Shown here one piece after another: positions 26,719 to 36,907 of a stretch of 64,000 nt of DNA. Source of the stretch: Ophiodon elongatus (taxonomy: Eukaryota; Chordata; Actinopteri; Perciformes; Hexagrammidae); contig JACSYO010000471.1 of assembly GCA_016806645.1 (NCBI GenBank), positions 740,001 to 804,000 of the forward strand. Direction: 5' to 3'. Each line of letters opens with the position of its first letter. Position 1 is the first letter of the stretch. The notes beneath the pieces are model-generated. The model searched no databases. It was not told the DNA's origin and was given only the letters and a program-made list of their open reading frames with translations. The position numbers were made by a program, and so were the translations under genes.

Positions 26719-26725
<7 letters not shown>

Positions 26726-27439
26726 TGTGGCATCTGTTAATGCTCAAAATCTTTGGGCGGACTTGGAAGAGAATTTCTGGATTCAGTAGGTTATAATAAA
26801 AATCAATTTAATGAAAGTTGGCAATATAGTGCATAATCCTCATCTGAGGGTTCATATGCCAATGGCAGGCCACAGCCTTTCAACAGTTGCCTTTAAAAAA
26901 GCAGCCTGAAGAGAGTTAACTGTCTGTGCGCATGGACCTAAGAGAGCCTCGAACTGACCAGTACATTTGATTATATAGTCCAGTAAAAATGTGCATCGTC
27001 GCCTCTCATTGGCTCAGTTTTGTAGCGTGGATTTCGTTAAAGTTTTATGATAGTAGAATCGATGATTTCGGTTGGTTTAGAGCTGGTGCAAAGGTCTCTC
27101 CCAGACCTACCGGCACTTGAAGTCATCTCTCCACCCTCTCGTAAAGTTGAGCATATCCACTCCTCATGAGGAGATGCTTATCAGTTCTGCAGATCAGTGT
27201 GGTTCATGGGCCTCTCTTCCTCATCCCCCACTCATATCTCATTCCATGCATACCTGAACTAAGTCTACGTAAGAAACTCAATGTGGCTTTCTTCTATGTC
27301 ATGCATACTCCTTGCCATAAGGCTCGCTATTCCTTATTAATTATCCTTTTTAAGTATCGTAATTTATACATAGACATTCCTTATTTACAAGTGTAAGTCA
27401 TATTATATTATTACAACCTAACACATCACAAGGGGACAG

Positions 27440-27915
27440 GTAGTGGAGGGGCGCTACATTCCCTCTCATGATCGGCGGCCACACCACAAAATGGCCACCA
27501 TGGCCATCACTACATCTCCCAGACTGCCTCAACACTCACCCAGCTGCAGGTGCTTAAGGCACCTAATTGAGGCAGGGCTCGGAAGCTTCATAAAAGGCAG
27601 AGGGGAGAACACATGGAGGAAGGGAGCTGGACAAGCAGTATGAGAATGGACAGCTATGTGGAGGAAAAGAATAAAAAGGACTACGAAGAGGAGGACCTCG
27701 TAGCCTGGACTTTGCTGTGTTAAGTTTTTTTTGTTTAAGGAACCACTTTCTCCTTCGAGACGCTTTGTGTTCGTTGAATGACTTTTTTTGGAGTTGCCTG
27801 TGGTATGGAAAAATAAACCTTTCCCTTCATTTAAACCTTCTGATTGTGCCTGTTTTTCAGCTCTCTTGCACTGCCCCACCCTAGCCGGCCCTAGGGACCG
27901 CCCATGACACTGCAA
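27440..27915 (+). mobile_element. LTR-like or short promoter-bearing element, unassigned
   Basis: This GC-richer island has a TATA-like 'cataaaag' at about 27589 and a poly(A) signal in 'gaaaaataaacc' at about 27808-27819. It ends near 'gcccatgaca', the order expected in an LTR. No target-site duplication or clear 5' edge was found, so the assignment is tentative. The open frame at 27529-27915 on minus has no recognisable domain. Confidence 0.3.
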
Positions 27916-28119
27916 TATATCTACCTATCTGTCTTTCCTGCTGGAAGCACCCTACCCAGGCTGTTTTGCTGAAGTAAAGAATAGGGCTGCAGATATTCTA
28001 TATTTTTCTTGTCAACAAAATCCCAGGAAAAGACTAAAACCAGCAATGAATTAGTCAGTTTCTTAACACTTTCACCCTCTTTGTGGCACTCAGTCCCAAC
28101 CCCATTTATTCCTATGAAG

Positions 28120-30400
28120 AGGTCAAACGAAGAACGGAGAACGAGAGGGTCCCCCGCCTGCGGGTTGCGGGGAGTAGGGCTCTGACTGTTGTTTGTGTTT
28201 ATGCACCAAACAGCAGTTCAGATTATCCGGCCTTCTTCGAGTCGGTGGGAGGAGTCCTGGAAAGGGCGCCTCCTGCCGACTCCATAGTTCTCCTGGGAGA
28301 CTTCAACGCTCACGTGGGTAATGACCAAGAAACCTGGCAGGGGTGATTGGGAGGAACGGCTTGCCCGATCTGAACCCGAGTGGTGTCTCGCTATTGGACT
28401 TCTGTGCTAGCCACGGTTTGTCCATAACGAACACCATGTTCGAACATAGGGTGGCTCATAAGTGTACCTGGTACCAGAACACCTTACCCCGGAGATCAAT
28501 GATCGACTTTGTAATCGTATCATCTGATTCGCGGCCGTATGTCTTAGACACTCGGGTGAAAAGAGGAGCAGAGCTGTCAACTAATCATCACCCTGTGGTG
28601 AGTTGGATCAGATGGCGGGGGAGCTGGCTGGAAAGACCTGGCAAGCCCAAACGTGTAGTGAGGGTGAACTGGGAACGTCTGGCGGAGGATCCTGTCCGGG
28701 ATGTCTTCAACTCCCACCTCCGGAAGAACTTCTCACACATCCCGAGGGAGGCTGGGGACATGGAATCCAAGTGGACCATGTTCAAAGGCTCTATTGTGGA
28801 CGCGGCCGCTAGGAGCTGTGGTCAGAAGGTCACCGGTGCCTGTCGTGGCGGAAATCCGAGAACCCGGTGGTGGACACCAGGTGAGGGAAGCCGTCAAGCT
28901 GAATAAGGAGGCCTTTCGGGCCTGGTTGGCTTAGGGGTCTCCTGAAGCAGCACGGAGGTACCGGCAGGCCAGAAGGGCTGCAGCTGCGGTGGTCGTGGAT
29001 GCTAAAACTCTGGCATGGGAGGAGTTCGGGGAGGAGATGGAGAAGGACTTTTGGTTGGCCTCAAGGAGGTTCTGGCAAACCATCTGACGGCTCAGGATGT
29101 AACATCCCGTTAGTTTCATTGTGTCTATCTCTGCGTGTGCGTGCGTTTCCCCTGATTGCACTCATCCTACTCACCTGCCGGGTCCACCCAGCTGCCTCCA
29201 ATCGTCTCATCACCCCACTCATATATATACTCCCCTGTTTTCAGCCCTCCAGTTGTCAGATCGTCATTGTTCTTTCCCTTGTGCTCTTCGTGTCTCCCGT
29301 GCTGATCCCTCATGTTTATTCAATGATTTATGAATTTGCCTTTTTTTTTTTTTTGCTCGCTCCCGGTTGGAGTCGCTTTAAGTTTTGTTTATTACTTTTG
29401 GTGACCAGTAAAAAAAAAACGTATTTCCAACTTCACCTCGTCTCCAGTGTCGGTCTCTGCTCTTGAGTCTTAGCTAAGCTCTGAAGTGTGACACAGGAAG
29501 GGAAAGCAGGGCCTACCCCAGGCTGTTCTCAGCAGGGAGAAAGAGAGCTGCTGACCCGGATGGGGGACATCGTCGGGCGGTGGAAAGAGCACTTTGAGGA
29601 ACTCCTAAACCCGAACATGTCCTCTGGAGAGGAGGCAGCACCTGAAGACTTGGGGCGGGTCGCACCCATATCCCTGCCAGAGGCCGCTAAAGTAGTCAAA
29701 AAGCTCCTTGGTGGCAAGGCGCCGGGGGTGGATGAGATCTGCCCTGAGATGCTGAAGGCGCTGGACATTGTTGGGCTGTCTTGGCTGACACGCCTTTTCA
29801 ATGTCGCATGGGGGTCAGGAACAGTGCCCATGGACTGGCAGACCGGGGTGGTGGTTCCCATTTTCAAAAAGGGGGACCGAAGAGTGTGCTCGACTTATCA
29901 GGCCTTCACATTACTCAGCCTCCTGGGGAAAGCTTATGCCAGGGTGCTGGAAAGGAGGCTCCGACCGTTTGTAGAACCTCAGATTCAAGAGGATCAGTGT
30001 GGATTCCGTCCCGATCGTGGAACAGTGGACCAGCTCTTTATCCTCCCAAGACTACTGGAGGGGTTCTGGGAGTTTGCCCGACCAGTCTACAAGTGTTTTG
30101 AGGACTTGGAGAAGGCTTTCGACCGGGTCCCTCTGGGTTTTTTGTGGGGGGTGCTGTGGGAGTGTGGGGTCCCGGACCCGTTGCAACGGGCCATCCGGTC
30201 TCTGTACGACCGCAGTAGGAGCTGTATTCGTATTCTCAGCAGAATAAGTCAGACGCGTTCCTGGTGGGTGTTGGCCTCCGCCAGGGCTGCCCTTTATCAC
30301 CGGTCCTGTTCGTGACTTTCATGGACAGGATATCTAGGCGCAGCCGGAGGGAGGAAAACGTCAGGTTCGGGGGTCTCAGGATTGCCTCTCTCCTGTTTTC
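28120..30400 (+). mobile_element. Dead non-LTR retrotransposon (endonuclease plus partial reverse transcriptase)
   Basis: The 5' part encodes an AP-type endonuclease ('VVCVYAPN', 'LLGDFNAHVG', 'SMIDFVIVSSD'). After a solo LTR insertion, the RT part reads 'GGKAPGVDEICPEMLKAL', 'GVVVPIFKKGDRR', 'QCGFRPDRGTVDQLF' and 'FEDLEKAFDRVP'. Breaks: a lost base near 28340 shifts the frame (WQG then stop), another shift lies near 28870, there is a stop in 'WLA' at about 28932, and another shift near 30240. The 5' end is cut off and the 3' end stops at 'ASLLF', just before the catalytic [FY]ADD motif expected there. The element is common in fish genomes. Its clade was not assigned. Confidence 0.88.
29098..29493 (+). 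mobile_element. Solo LTR inserted in the LINE
   Basis: 396 bp starting TGTAACA and ending TGTGACA, flanked on both sides by the 5-bp target duplication CAGGA (29093-29097 and 29494-29498). Removing it with one CAGGA restores continuous LINE text across the 'RRLR' to 'GKAG' region. An internal 'atatatatact' TATA-like motif and a 'cagtaaaaaaaaaacg' stretch fit an LTR. No internal retroviral or Gypsy genes are present. Confidence 0.85.
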
Positions 30401-30404
30401 TAAC

Positions 30405-30730
30405 ATTAGCATTAGCACTACTCAAAGTACAACTGAGGCTGATGGGAAGGTCAGTAGTTTCGAAGGCATTTGGTCATAAACTAAAGTGTTGGACAATGAT
30501 AAATGAAACCATGAATGTATGTACAAAGTTGTATGCCAATCCTTCAAGTAGATGTTGATATATTTTATGGAATAAGTGAAAACCTTGACTTGCTGCTGGT
30601 GCCTGACGAAAAGTTAGAGTATCACCAAAATCAATTAAGTGCATCCTCTAAGGACCAAGAATATATAGCATGAATGTCTGCACAACATTTATTCACAAGC
30701 CATCCAGTAGACATTTTATTCTCATGCATT
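30405..30730. repeat. Teleost interspersed repeat at the LINE 3' break
   Basis: Shares 'gaggctgatggga' and 'catttggtcataaac' type text with 21640-21730 and more distant text with 45990-46385. It begins where the LINE reading frame is lost and ends against the decayed slc6a14 exon. Confidence 0.65.
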
Positions 30731-30734
30731 ACAG

Positions 30735-30841
30735 GAGGTAACCGTTTCATTAAAGACATTGAGATGATTGGAAAAAAGAGCTTGTACTTCTGGCTGTAGT
30801 GGGGAGCATGTCGGTTCTTCATCATCCCCTGCATCCTATTG
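30735..30841 (+). pseudogene. slc6a14: Decayed single exon of an slc6a14 copy
   Basis: This matches the exon at 23452-23561 of the intact gene, including the flanking text 'atgcattacag' before and 'ggtga' after it. One ATG codon is missing (MIG instead of MMIG), and the Trp codon after 'FWL' is TAG at 30797-30799. No neighbouring slc6a14 exons were found between 30.4 and 31.2 kb, so this is an isolated relic of a third copy or of a rearranged one. Confidence 0.88.
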
Positions 30842-31243
30842 GTGAATACAACCTCTCTTTTGTTTTTTATCTTTTAAATTGTACTTTAGAAATGACGCCT
30901 TTTAAAAGACACTTATATTTACTTTAAACTCCCACTTCACAGGATACCTTTTGTAGGATGTATGCTTTTGTTTGTTTTGTAGTACCAATAATCTTTGTTT
31001 TCAGTGAAAGTACAATATTTACTTTAAAAATGTAGTGTGATATCTGTATTTTATGAACTGGTAAATAGCTTTACTAAGCTTGTATATCCATGTAATGTAA
31101 TAGCCATTGTTGCTGTTAGAAAAAAAGAGGAAGACAGAAAAATTCACTATAGAATTCTGTAGTGGAACTGGTGACATAACTTATGTCGAGAAACATGCAA
31201 AAGACACAAAACCATCAGATCTGTAGTTGCTTTAAATGTGATA

Positions 31244-31249
31244 TTTATT
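31244..31249 (-). terminator. Poly(A) signal of chitinase copy 1
   Basis: AATAAA on the minus strand (tttatt on plus) lies about 130 nt after the stop codon. The same hexamer stands at 41903-41908 for copy 2. Confidence 0.6.
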
Positions 31250-31376
31250 TAGGAACAGTGAGAGGTATTACAGAGCTGTTCTTCAATGGGCCTTAGTTGG
31301 ATGGTCTTATGTTACATGATATTTGACCAAGGTAATAACTTAAGAACAACCAATGTGAAGTTCAACCATTGATTGT

Positions 31377-33958
31377 TTATGCCCAGTTGCAGCACTTGCA
31401 GCTAACATCGAACACCAGGCCGCTAGCACAGTGCTGGTTGTAGGTACGTCCCTGGCTGCAGTCATAGAACTGGTTCTTGTTGGTTGGATCAGGGTACATT
31501 CCGTTGGCCTTGCCAGCGCAGAAGCCAGATCCTGTGCTGCTACCACCACCGCCACCGCCAGGTACGGGCATAGCGTGCGAGGTGGGTGTGACTGGAGGCA
31601 GGGGATCAGTACGAGAAGTGCAGGCTGGGGAGAGAGATTAAATTATTTAAAAGATAGATACAGCATTATTTCTGTTTATTACCAGAGGATATGTGTGTAA
31701 TGCGTACAAGCTCCAGTTCCCAGTCCCCTCTTGATGGTGTTGATCAGGGGGTATTTTCCCTGGCCACAGAAAGTGCCACTGAAGTCGTCCAGATCCAAAC
31801 TCCACACCATGGCTCCACCGAAACCGCTCGTCTTCAACCACTGAATCTGTAGAGGGAAACAGCGTTAAATAACCTTAACACGTAAATGTTTGTGACAGGA
31901 ATTATAATAATGTATACAACTTCATACCTTAGCCTGGAAGCTCTTAACATTGTCATATCCGACCCAGGTTCCCTGATGGTAGGCATATGGCACCTCCTGT
32001 GGGGCGTCCCAAGCCTGAGTGGCTCCTTGCTTCAGGAAAGTGCAGATCTGATGGAGGGGGTGATTTAAAGTTAGAGATCTACACAATACATGTGTATACA
32101 ATATGTTGTACTCTTTTATAATGTATGCATACACGCATATATTCAGAAAAAGAAGGACAAACCTCATAGTAGGCCCAGAAGCCAGTCTGACGGGTGAAAG
32201 GTCCAGCAGCTCCGGGTCCACTAGCAGGAGCTCCCACAGCAGTGTTGGAGGAAGCCAGGCGGAAGGTGTGGCCGTAGGTGGGGAAGCCAACCAGCAGTTT
32301 CTCAGCTGGGGCACCATTGCTCTTCCAGTAGTTCATAGCATAGTCCTACACATGAGAGTACAGGCCAGCGTGAGCATCTGTTACGTTGTTTAATTGTTAT
32401 TAATTTACAGCAGGAGGCCTCACTCACCATGTTGAAGTAGATCATGGCGCCCTGGTCAGCGGGGCCCTTGTACAGAGGGCTGTTCTCTCCGACATTGTGC
32501 TCCCAAGAACCGTGGAAGTCGTAGGTCATGACGTGGAAGTAGTCAAGCACACTGGTGAACAAGACATGATGAGGATTAAATGTTTAGTCATGGCTGTTTT
32601 TTACGCAACAATGTTTCTGCTCATGTACTTACGCTCCAATCTGGGCAATCTGGTATCCAGTCTCGATGGTTCCCTTTCCAGCAGAGACTGCAGCAGTCAG
32701 CATCAGACGGGGACGGTTGGTCTTCTTGCCCTCTGCCTCAAAGGCGGTCATCAACTCCTACAGATGGGCAAGGAGAGAAACAGTTACAGTTGCTGTACGA
32801 TTGCATTTTTTCTAAAACTGAGAACGTTTTGTGGATTTCACTTTTAGTTGCATTTGATTTCTATATTTTTAACATAAGACATAATAGAAAGTGAAGTGAT
32901 TTGGTGGCCAAACCCCTAACAAGTTGAAACTTATACACCGTGTTTAACCACAGTAATACTGGCCACAGTAATACTGGCTTATATACTACCACCTACAACC
33001 TGACTTTGTCTATAGCCAGAATTCGATTAGCAATATGACCGACCTGGACCAAGACGGTGTAGCGCTCCTTATCCTGAGGTGGGGAACCACGAGAGCCAGG
33101 GTACTCCCAGTCGATATCCAGACCATCAAACTCGTACTGACGCAGGAACTTGATCACGCTGGTGATGAAGGTCTGACGGTTGGCAGGAGAGGAAACCATG
33201 GCTGTGAACCTGGAGACAGGAAGACAGTCAGAACTTCTATTTGTGTAACGAGTTCCTCTTGGTGGGATTATTGATCCTCATGTCATTACGACTTACTTCT
33301 GAGTACCAAAGTTCCATCCTCCGATGGCCAGCAGAGTCTTCAGGTTGCTGTTCCTGCAAGCAGCAACAACATACACTTTAACCTCTCACACTTGCATGCA
33401 TACATTATGTATTAATGTGTGTTTTCATGTGTGCTGGAGTCCCACTATGACTATGTGTGTACTGACTGGTTCTTCAGGGCCTGGAACTCTCCGTAGAGTT
33501 TCACATCGTCCCACTCGTAGGTCTTGATCATGTTGCTACCCATCCCAGCAAAGGCATAGATGAGGTGGTCACAGAGACATGGGTCAACGTTGGTGGGGAA
33601 ATACTTACCTGCTCCGGGACGGTACTGTCCCCAGTTAGTGAAATAACAGGAGAGGATGTAGGATGATCCTGCAACATATAGAACAATTGTTCTTACATTA
33701 TGTCACCAGCTTAGGTCTACACACATCACACCAACACTGAATGCATGAATGTAATTACCTAGCTGCACATGCAGCAGGAGAGCCAGTCCTGCAGAGAGAG
33801 GAGACAGAATTAGAGAAGGTAAGGAGGAGGCAGGTTCAGTATTAATGAGAAACAATCTGCATTATGCACAAGATGAAATTAAGTTAAAATGTACAAAGTT
33901 TAAAAATGTCTATGAGCAAGAAGCTCAGCTTACCGACGCAGATGAGTAGCTTGCCCAT
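31377..33958 (-). CDS. chia: Secreted GH18 chitinase, copy 1 (acidic mammalian chitinase / chitotriosidase type)
   Basis: Cleaves chitin and is secreted, typically in gut or immune cells. Eleven exons in minus order: 33958-33934, 33788-33759, 33668-33467, 33353-33297, 33209-33044, 32757-32633, 32551-32428, 32345-32163, 32047-31928, 31846-31708 and 31624-31377. All introns are GT-AG; they join in frame to 472 residues and TAA. Residues 1-21 form a signal peptide. 'YFTNWGQYRPG' begins the barrel, and the catalytic DxxDxDxE motif is 133-DGLDIDWE-140 with E140 as proton donor. 'MTYDFHGSWE' and 'GGAMVWSLDLDDF' are intact barrel motifs. A Gly-rich hinge leads to a C-terminal CBM14 chitin-binding domain (423-472) with six Cys. 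Synteny with fmod and lrrn2 favours the CHIT1 position, while the sequence alone does not separate CHIA from CHIT1. An exon-internal consensus donor is noted under findings. Confidence 0.95.
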
Positions 33959-33994
33959 GTCGCTTCTGTACAACAAACTGAAGACCAGCGAACT

Positions 33995-34002
33995 CTTTTA
34001 TA
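33995..34002 (-). promoter_or_regulatory. TATA box of chitinase copy 1
   Basis: TATAAAAG on minus, 37 nt above the ATG. With the usual 25-30 nt to the start site, the 5' UTR would be only about 15 nt. The same box lies at 44669-44676 before copy 2. Confidence 0.75.
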
Positions 34003-34251
34003 CTCCTGGGTTCCTTCACATATCTGTATTATCTGTAACATTTGTTTAATGTGGTTTGCCTATTCTCCAAAACTCAAAAGTCAAACGCATTCATTTGTTT
34101 GGCCAAGACCAGAGTGGAAAGCATGATAACCTTCAAGTGCCTTTTCATCATGATCATGATATGATGCGATTAAATTAGACATTTACAAGGTTATTGTTGA
34201 TAGCCAAAAAGTACAGGATGCTCCAACAGCTGTTTAAATTAAATTATTTAA

Positions 34252-34569
34252 AACCCTCCTGTTATGTTCAGGGTCAAATTGACCCATTTCAAAGTTTGAA
34301 AATCTAAAAAATATTCTAAAAAAGTTCATAAATAAAATTATAAATATTTTTAAGTATTTTTTCTGTATGAAACTTCTTCTGCTTGCCTTAATTAGTGTAA
34401 TCAACGTAAAAAAAAAAGGGTTCATATTGTGTATATGCAACCTCCCCCCTGCAGGTTTATATTACAGAGATGATGTCCGGGTCAATTTGACCCGGCAATG
34501 AAAGTGGACGGTATAAGGGGTCAGAAGTGTCAAGTTTAGACCATTTCTTACTCCCTCCCACCATCTCTT

Positions 34570-34601
<32 letters not shown>

Positions 34602-35908
34602 ACCTGTGCGAGAAATACAGATACTATTTTGACAGGAACCTTATATTTTCCCGGAGGAAAACCCCGCCCACACTTAGCAGGGGAAGGATGAAACATACAA
34701 AAGGGTTGCTTGGGAGTCCTACCAACATTACACTCTGCAGATACATACAACACAGCAGCTTACTGTAGGACAACATGAGCAACAGAAACAAAAGGACGAC
34801 AGCCCTGGTGGCTCTGCAGCTCATCCTTGATCATGACAGTGAAATAGAGGAGGATGTGTCTAAAGATGAAGACCATCTTGAGGTCAATTCAGATTATAAT
34901 GTACTGATTATGAACCATCAGATGAGAAAAGTAATATACGTGTTCCTCCAAGCGAGACTTTTGTGTCGAAAAATTGTAAAATACAGTGGTCATCCTCACC
35001 CAATACACATCAGCCAAGACTGTCTGCCGAAAATATTCTAAAGACGGTGCCAGGCCCCACCAGGATGGCAATGACTCGTGTCACAGACATCAAGTCAGCT
35101 TTTGAGCTGGTCATTCCAAACTCAATACAGAAAGTAATTCTTGAAATTACGTCTATGGGAGAAGTGGAAGGAGCTGGATGAAACGCATTTACATGCATAT
35201 GTGGATCTCCTTATACTTGCTGGGGTCTATAAAGAAAGAAAGAATGTTGTGCTCATGAACACTCTCCATAGAAATGCTGAAATCAGCACCAGAGAGGACG
35301 AGAAACCATGATTCTAGATTACAATGCCACAAAAAAGGGGGTGGACAATTTGGACCAAGTAACGGGGTCCTACAGCACCAAGTGAATGACTGCACGCTGG
35401 CCTTTGGGCCGTTTCTTTACACTATAAATAAACATAAATAAAGTTTACTTTCAATACAAATCCTTATGACTCATTTGGCTTGATTTTGAGGGAGCGGGTC
35501 AATATGACCCTGAACAGCAGAGGTGTCTCATCTCTATTTATCTACTTCACCCCATGAAAAAAAGAAAGTTTCAAAATACTAAAAATATTTAGGCAAAAAT
35601 ACATGTTATGGTAGACTAATGCAATTTATATCTAGGTTTTTCCAATGTACCTAAAAAATAGTTTGAACGTGTATTTTTCATGAAAACGAGTGAGTTATCC
35701 TCATTGAACTATGATCTATGGAGGGGTGAATAACTCCATTCCACTAAATACTGATTGAATTGTTAGTAATGGTGTTGGTGATGAGGTACAAACTATATTT
35801 ATTAGGATTTTTTGGTTTCTGACAACTTTTGGATGATTAAACATGTACCGGGTCACATTGACCCGGGAACATCATGGCTGTACATGAGAAATGAACATAA
35901 CAGGAGGG
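34252..35908 (+). mobile_element. piggyBac-like element, internally deleted
   Basis: Perfect 19-bp terminal inverted repeats ('aaccctcctgttatgttca' at 34252-34270 and its reverse complement ending at 35910) lie next to TTAA on each side (34248-34251 and 35909-35912), as in piggyBac. Inside, the frame at 34775 encodes an acidic N-terminus like PGBD transposases. Pieces near 35170-35240 ('DLLILAGVYKERKN') and 35325-35400 ('KKGGVDNLDQ', 'MTARWPL') match the family's later segments, but frames are broken and the catalytic middle is missing. Four imperfect palindromes of the GGGTCAATTTGACCC type lie at 34271, 34479, 35496 and 35850. The matching site beside chitinase copy 2 lacks the element. Confidence 0.88.
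34578..34603. repeat. (CA)n microsatellite inside the piggyBac-like element
   Basis: About thirteen CA units after a CTCT run. Confidence 0.9.
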
Positions 35909-36907
35909 TTAAGTTTACACTGTAAGAGGAAAATAGCTGTCCTATATGTATTAAGTATACACTGTAATCATAATGCCCACCCTCCATCTTGCACTGGTTT
36001 ACCTTTCTCTGGAGACCAGACTCTGAATCCTTTGTTGATGCAAATCATTATTTTATTTTTTTTTCAAAGAGAGGTAAAATGTATTTTATGATCAGTGAGT
36101 AAGGACCCAAATGCAGGACACTGACAAGAGGTAGGTTAGGTGATAAGATTTATTTAGTTGTAGATTGCAGACCAAGCTTTAAAATCCTCCATCCTCCATT
36201 GGCAGCTCTCCAGTTTGGTCCCTGTGACTTGAGATACTCTTGTTTTTTTTGCATTTTAATCATCATCTCCTAACCATCAGAAACAGATGAAACAAATGTG
36301 TAAATATGGGTCGGACATTTCTAAAGATCCTGCTATTTTTACTGATCAGGTAGGATGGCAGACAACTGAATCACTCACTTATATATGTAGCCGTGCATTT
36401 TGTCTTTTCTTTTTCAAATGTTAAAGTTGAACACCATTGATCTCAATGGTCAAAAATAACCATTCATCACATTATTAACAGACATTATAATTTAACATTC
36501 CTTTTTGATTGTACTACAGTTTGCCTTTGAAGACTGAATTCAACTTTTCAAACTTTTGTTCAGTAAAAAAGGTTTATTTACTGTAAAAGAATGACTCACA
36601 GTGAGGTTGTAATAACTGTATAGTCCTGCAGCTTATGATGTTTCTATGTCTCCTATAGAGCTTTATCACAGCAGACGTTTTAACTTGTCGTGGCAGGACA
36701 AAGACGCACGTAATGAATTACATAATATTAGTATGTTTTCATGTTATAAGTAACACCTTTATGCTTTTACTGCAATTACTAGTCAAAATGTCTGAAATGA
36801 GAACACAGACTAAGTATTTGTTTTTACAATGGTTTGTAGTTATTCTTATATTTCTTACATTGTTTAATTTTTTCGATTTTTCAGATATAAAACTGTGGTT
36901 TGAGCAG

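Larger units (their letters stand above)
31185..34251. repeat. Chitinase segmental duplication, copy 1
   Basis: Homologous to 41844-44926. For nearly the whole gene the offset is a constant 10674 bp, and long stretches of intron and exon are identical. It differs mainly in the hinge part of the last exon (offset 10659 beyond it) and in a 'catcatgatcatgat' repeat-number change near 34147. Confidence 0.95.

Noticed and set aside
29488..30315. Reverse transcriptase frame as a host gene
   Set aside because: It is the second half of a decayed LINE, continuous with 28120-29097 once the solo LTR is removed, and lacks the catalytic motif.
32103..32393. Plus-strand frames across both chitinases as antisense genes
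   Set aside because: They mirror minus-strand exons and introns; their identity in both copies reflects the duplication, not selection.
34775..35041. Domesticated PGBD-type host gene
   Set aside because: It lies inside perfect inverted repeats with TTAA, the frames are broken and the catalytic core is missing; it is a mobile-element remnant.
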